The translations under genes and the position numbers were made by a program. The notes under the pieces are model-generated. The model ran no database searches. It saw only the letters and a program-made list of their open reading frames with translations, and was not told where the DNA came from. 6,650 bases of DNA from an uncultured Veillonella sp. (lineage in GTDB: Bacteria > Bacillota > Negativicutes > Veillonellales > Veillonellaceae): NCBI GenBank assembly GCA_934216375.1, contig CAKQBP010000080.1, positions 1 through 6,650 of the forward strand, given 5' to 3'. Below, one piece after another: positions 6,371-6,650 of this stretch (positions are counted from its first letter, which is position 1; the number at the start of each line of letters is the position of its first letter).

Positions 6371-6650
6371 TTAGAATTTATACGTCATTTGGAAACGAGT
6401 ATAATTCCCAAGTTTGAAGTTTTCAGATCCATATAAGGTATCTCGTTTATTAATCCCTTTAGCATCAAATGTATAGAATGCTTGTAAAAGAAGATCTTTA
6501 GTTGGCACATAGCCACCACCAAAGGTAAAGCTCTTAATACCATCTAAGTAACGATCAGGAACAGCCTCTGTACCATTGCCACCAAAGAAGGAACCATGGG
6601 CAAAGTATTTATAGTCTACATAGGCATTCCAAGAACCAGGTTTATTCATA
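6371..6650 (-). CDS. C-terminal end of an outer-membrane barrel protein, paralogous to the end of the fused receptor (partial)
   Basis: Only the last ~92 residues lie in the window; the methionine at 6649 is probably internal, because the homologous stretch in the downstream receptor is mid-domain. The sequence shows alternating aromatic and polar beta-strands (SWNAYVDYKYF, SFTFGGGYV, LLLQAFYTFDAKG) and ends in MTYKF, a terminal aromatic beta-signal of the kind recognised by the BAM complex. From its SWNA motif to the end it aligns without gaps to residues 1604-1690 of the next gene at about 83% identity (72 of 87, counted by eye). It could be a stand-alone OmpM-like porin or a second receptor-porin fusion; the missing part decides this. 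Its 3' end is followed by an inverted repeat with a short T run. Confidence 0.85.
   Translation of the reverse strand, partial: MNKPGSWNAYVDYKYFAHGSFFGGNGTEAVPDRYLDGIKSFTFGGGYVPTKDLLLQAFYTFDAKGINKRDTLYGSENFKLGNYTRFQMTYKF
6374..6634 (-). repeat. Paralogous 3' cassette, copy in the upstream barrel gene
   Basis: This is the second copy of the cassette described at 1116-1376, covering the last 87 codons of the partial upstream gene. The similarity probably extends beyond the window edge, so the true repeat unit may be longer than shown. Confidence 0.88.

Noticed and set aside
1..6650. tRNA, rRNA, CRISPR arrays, insertion sequences or phage attachment sites
   Set aside because: No cloverleaf, rRNA-like stretch, spaced short repeats, transposase frame or terminal inverted repeats were seen; nearly all of the window is coding.

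Overview
This AT-rich window most likely comes from a diderm Firmicute of the Negativicutes, with Veillonella or a close relative as the best guess. The guess rests on a Ton energy-transduction operon, AGGAGG-type ribosome binding sites and outer-membrane barrels whose second half looks like the Negativicutes OmpM-type porin barrel. It comes from protein character only; no search was run. Everything coding is on the minus strand, so transcription runs from high to low coordinates.

Layout in transcription order: (1) 6650-6371, the last ~92 residues of an outer-membrane barrel protein whose body lies outside the window. (2) 6370-6186, the only sizeable non-coding stretch (185 bases). It holds a 20-base-arm inverted repeat, a Fur-box-like palindrome in its loop, a possible promoter and a strong Shine-Dalgarno. 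(3) 6185-1113, a very large 1690-residue protein. It has a signal peptide, TonB box, plug and TonB-dependent receptor barrel (to about residue 892), then a low-complexity linker, then a second porin-like barrel domain (about 936-1690). (4) 1077-460, exbB. (5) 457-50, exbD. (6) 47-1, the first 15 codons of a probable tonB that runs off the window.

The receptor, exbB, exbD and probable tonB are packed with gaps of 35, 2 and 2 bases and look like one operon. The receptor would capture a ligand at the outer membrane, and ExbB-ExbD would use the proton-motive force to drive TonB. The Fur-like site suggests iron-responsive control and hence an iron-complex substrate, but the ligand cannot be read from the sequence.

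The main point of interest is the architecture of the receptor: a complete TonB-dependent receptor, apparently with its own ancestral C-terminal beta-signal, continuing in frame into a second outer-membrane barrel. The last 87 residues of that second barrel are about 83% identical, without gaps, to the end of the neighbouring upstream protein. This points to tandem duplication, fusion or ongoing recombination between adjacent outer-membrane protein genes.
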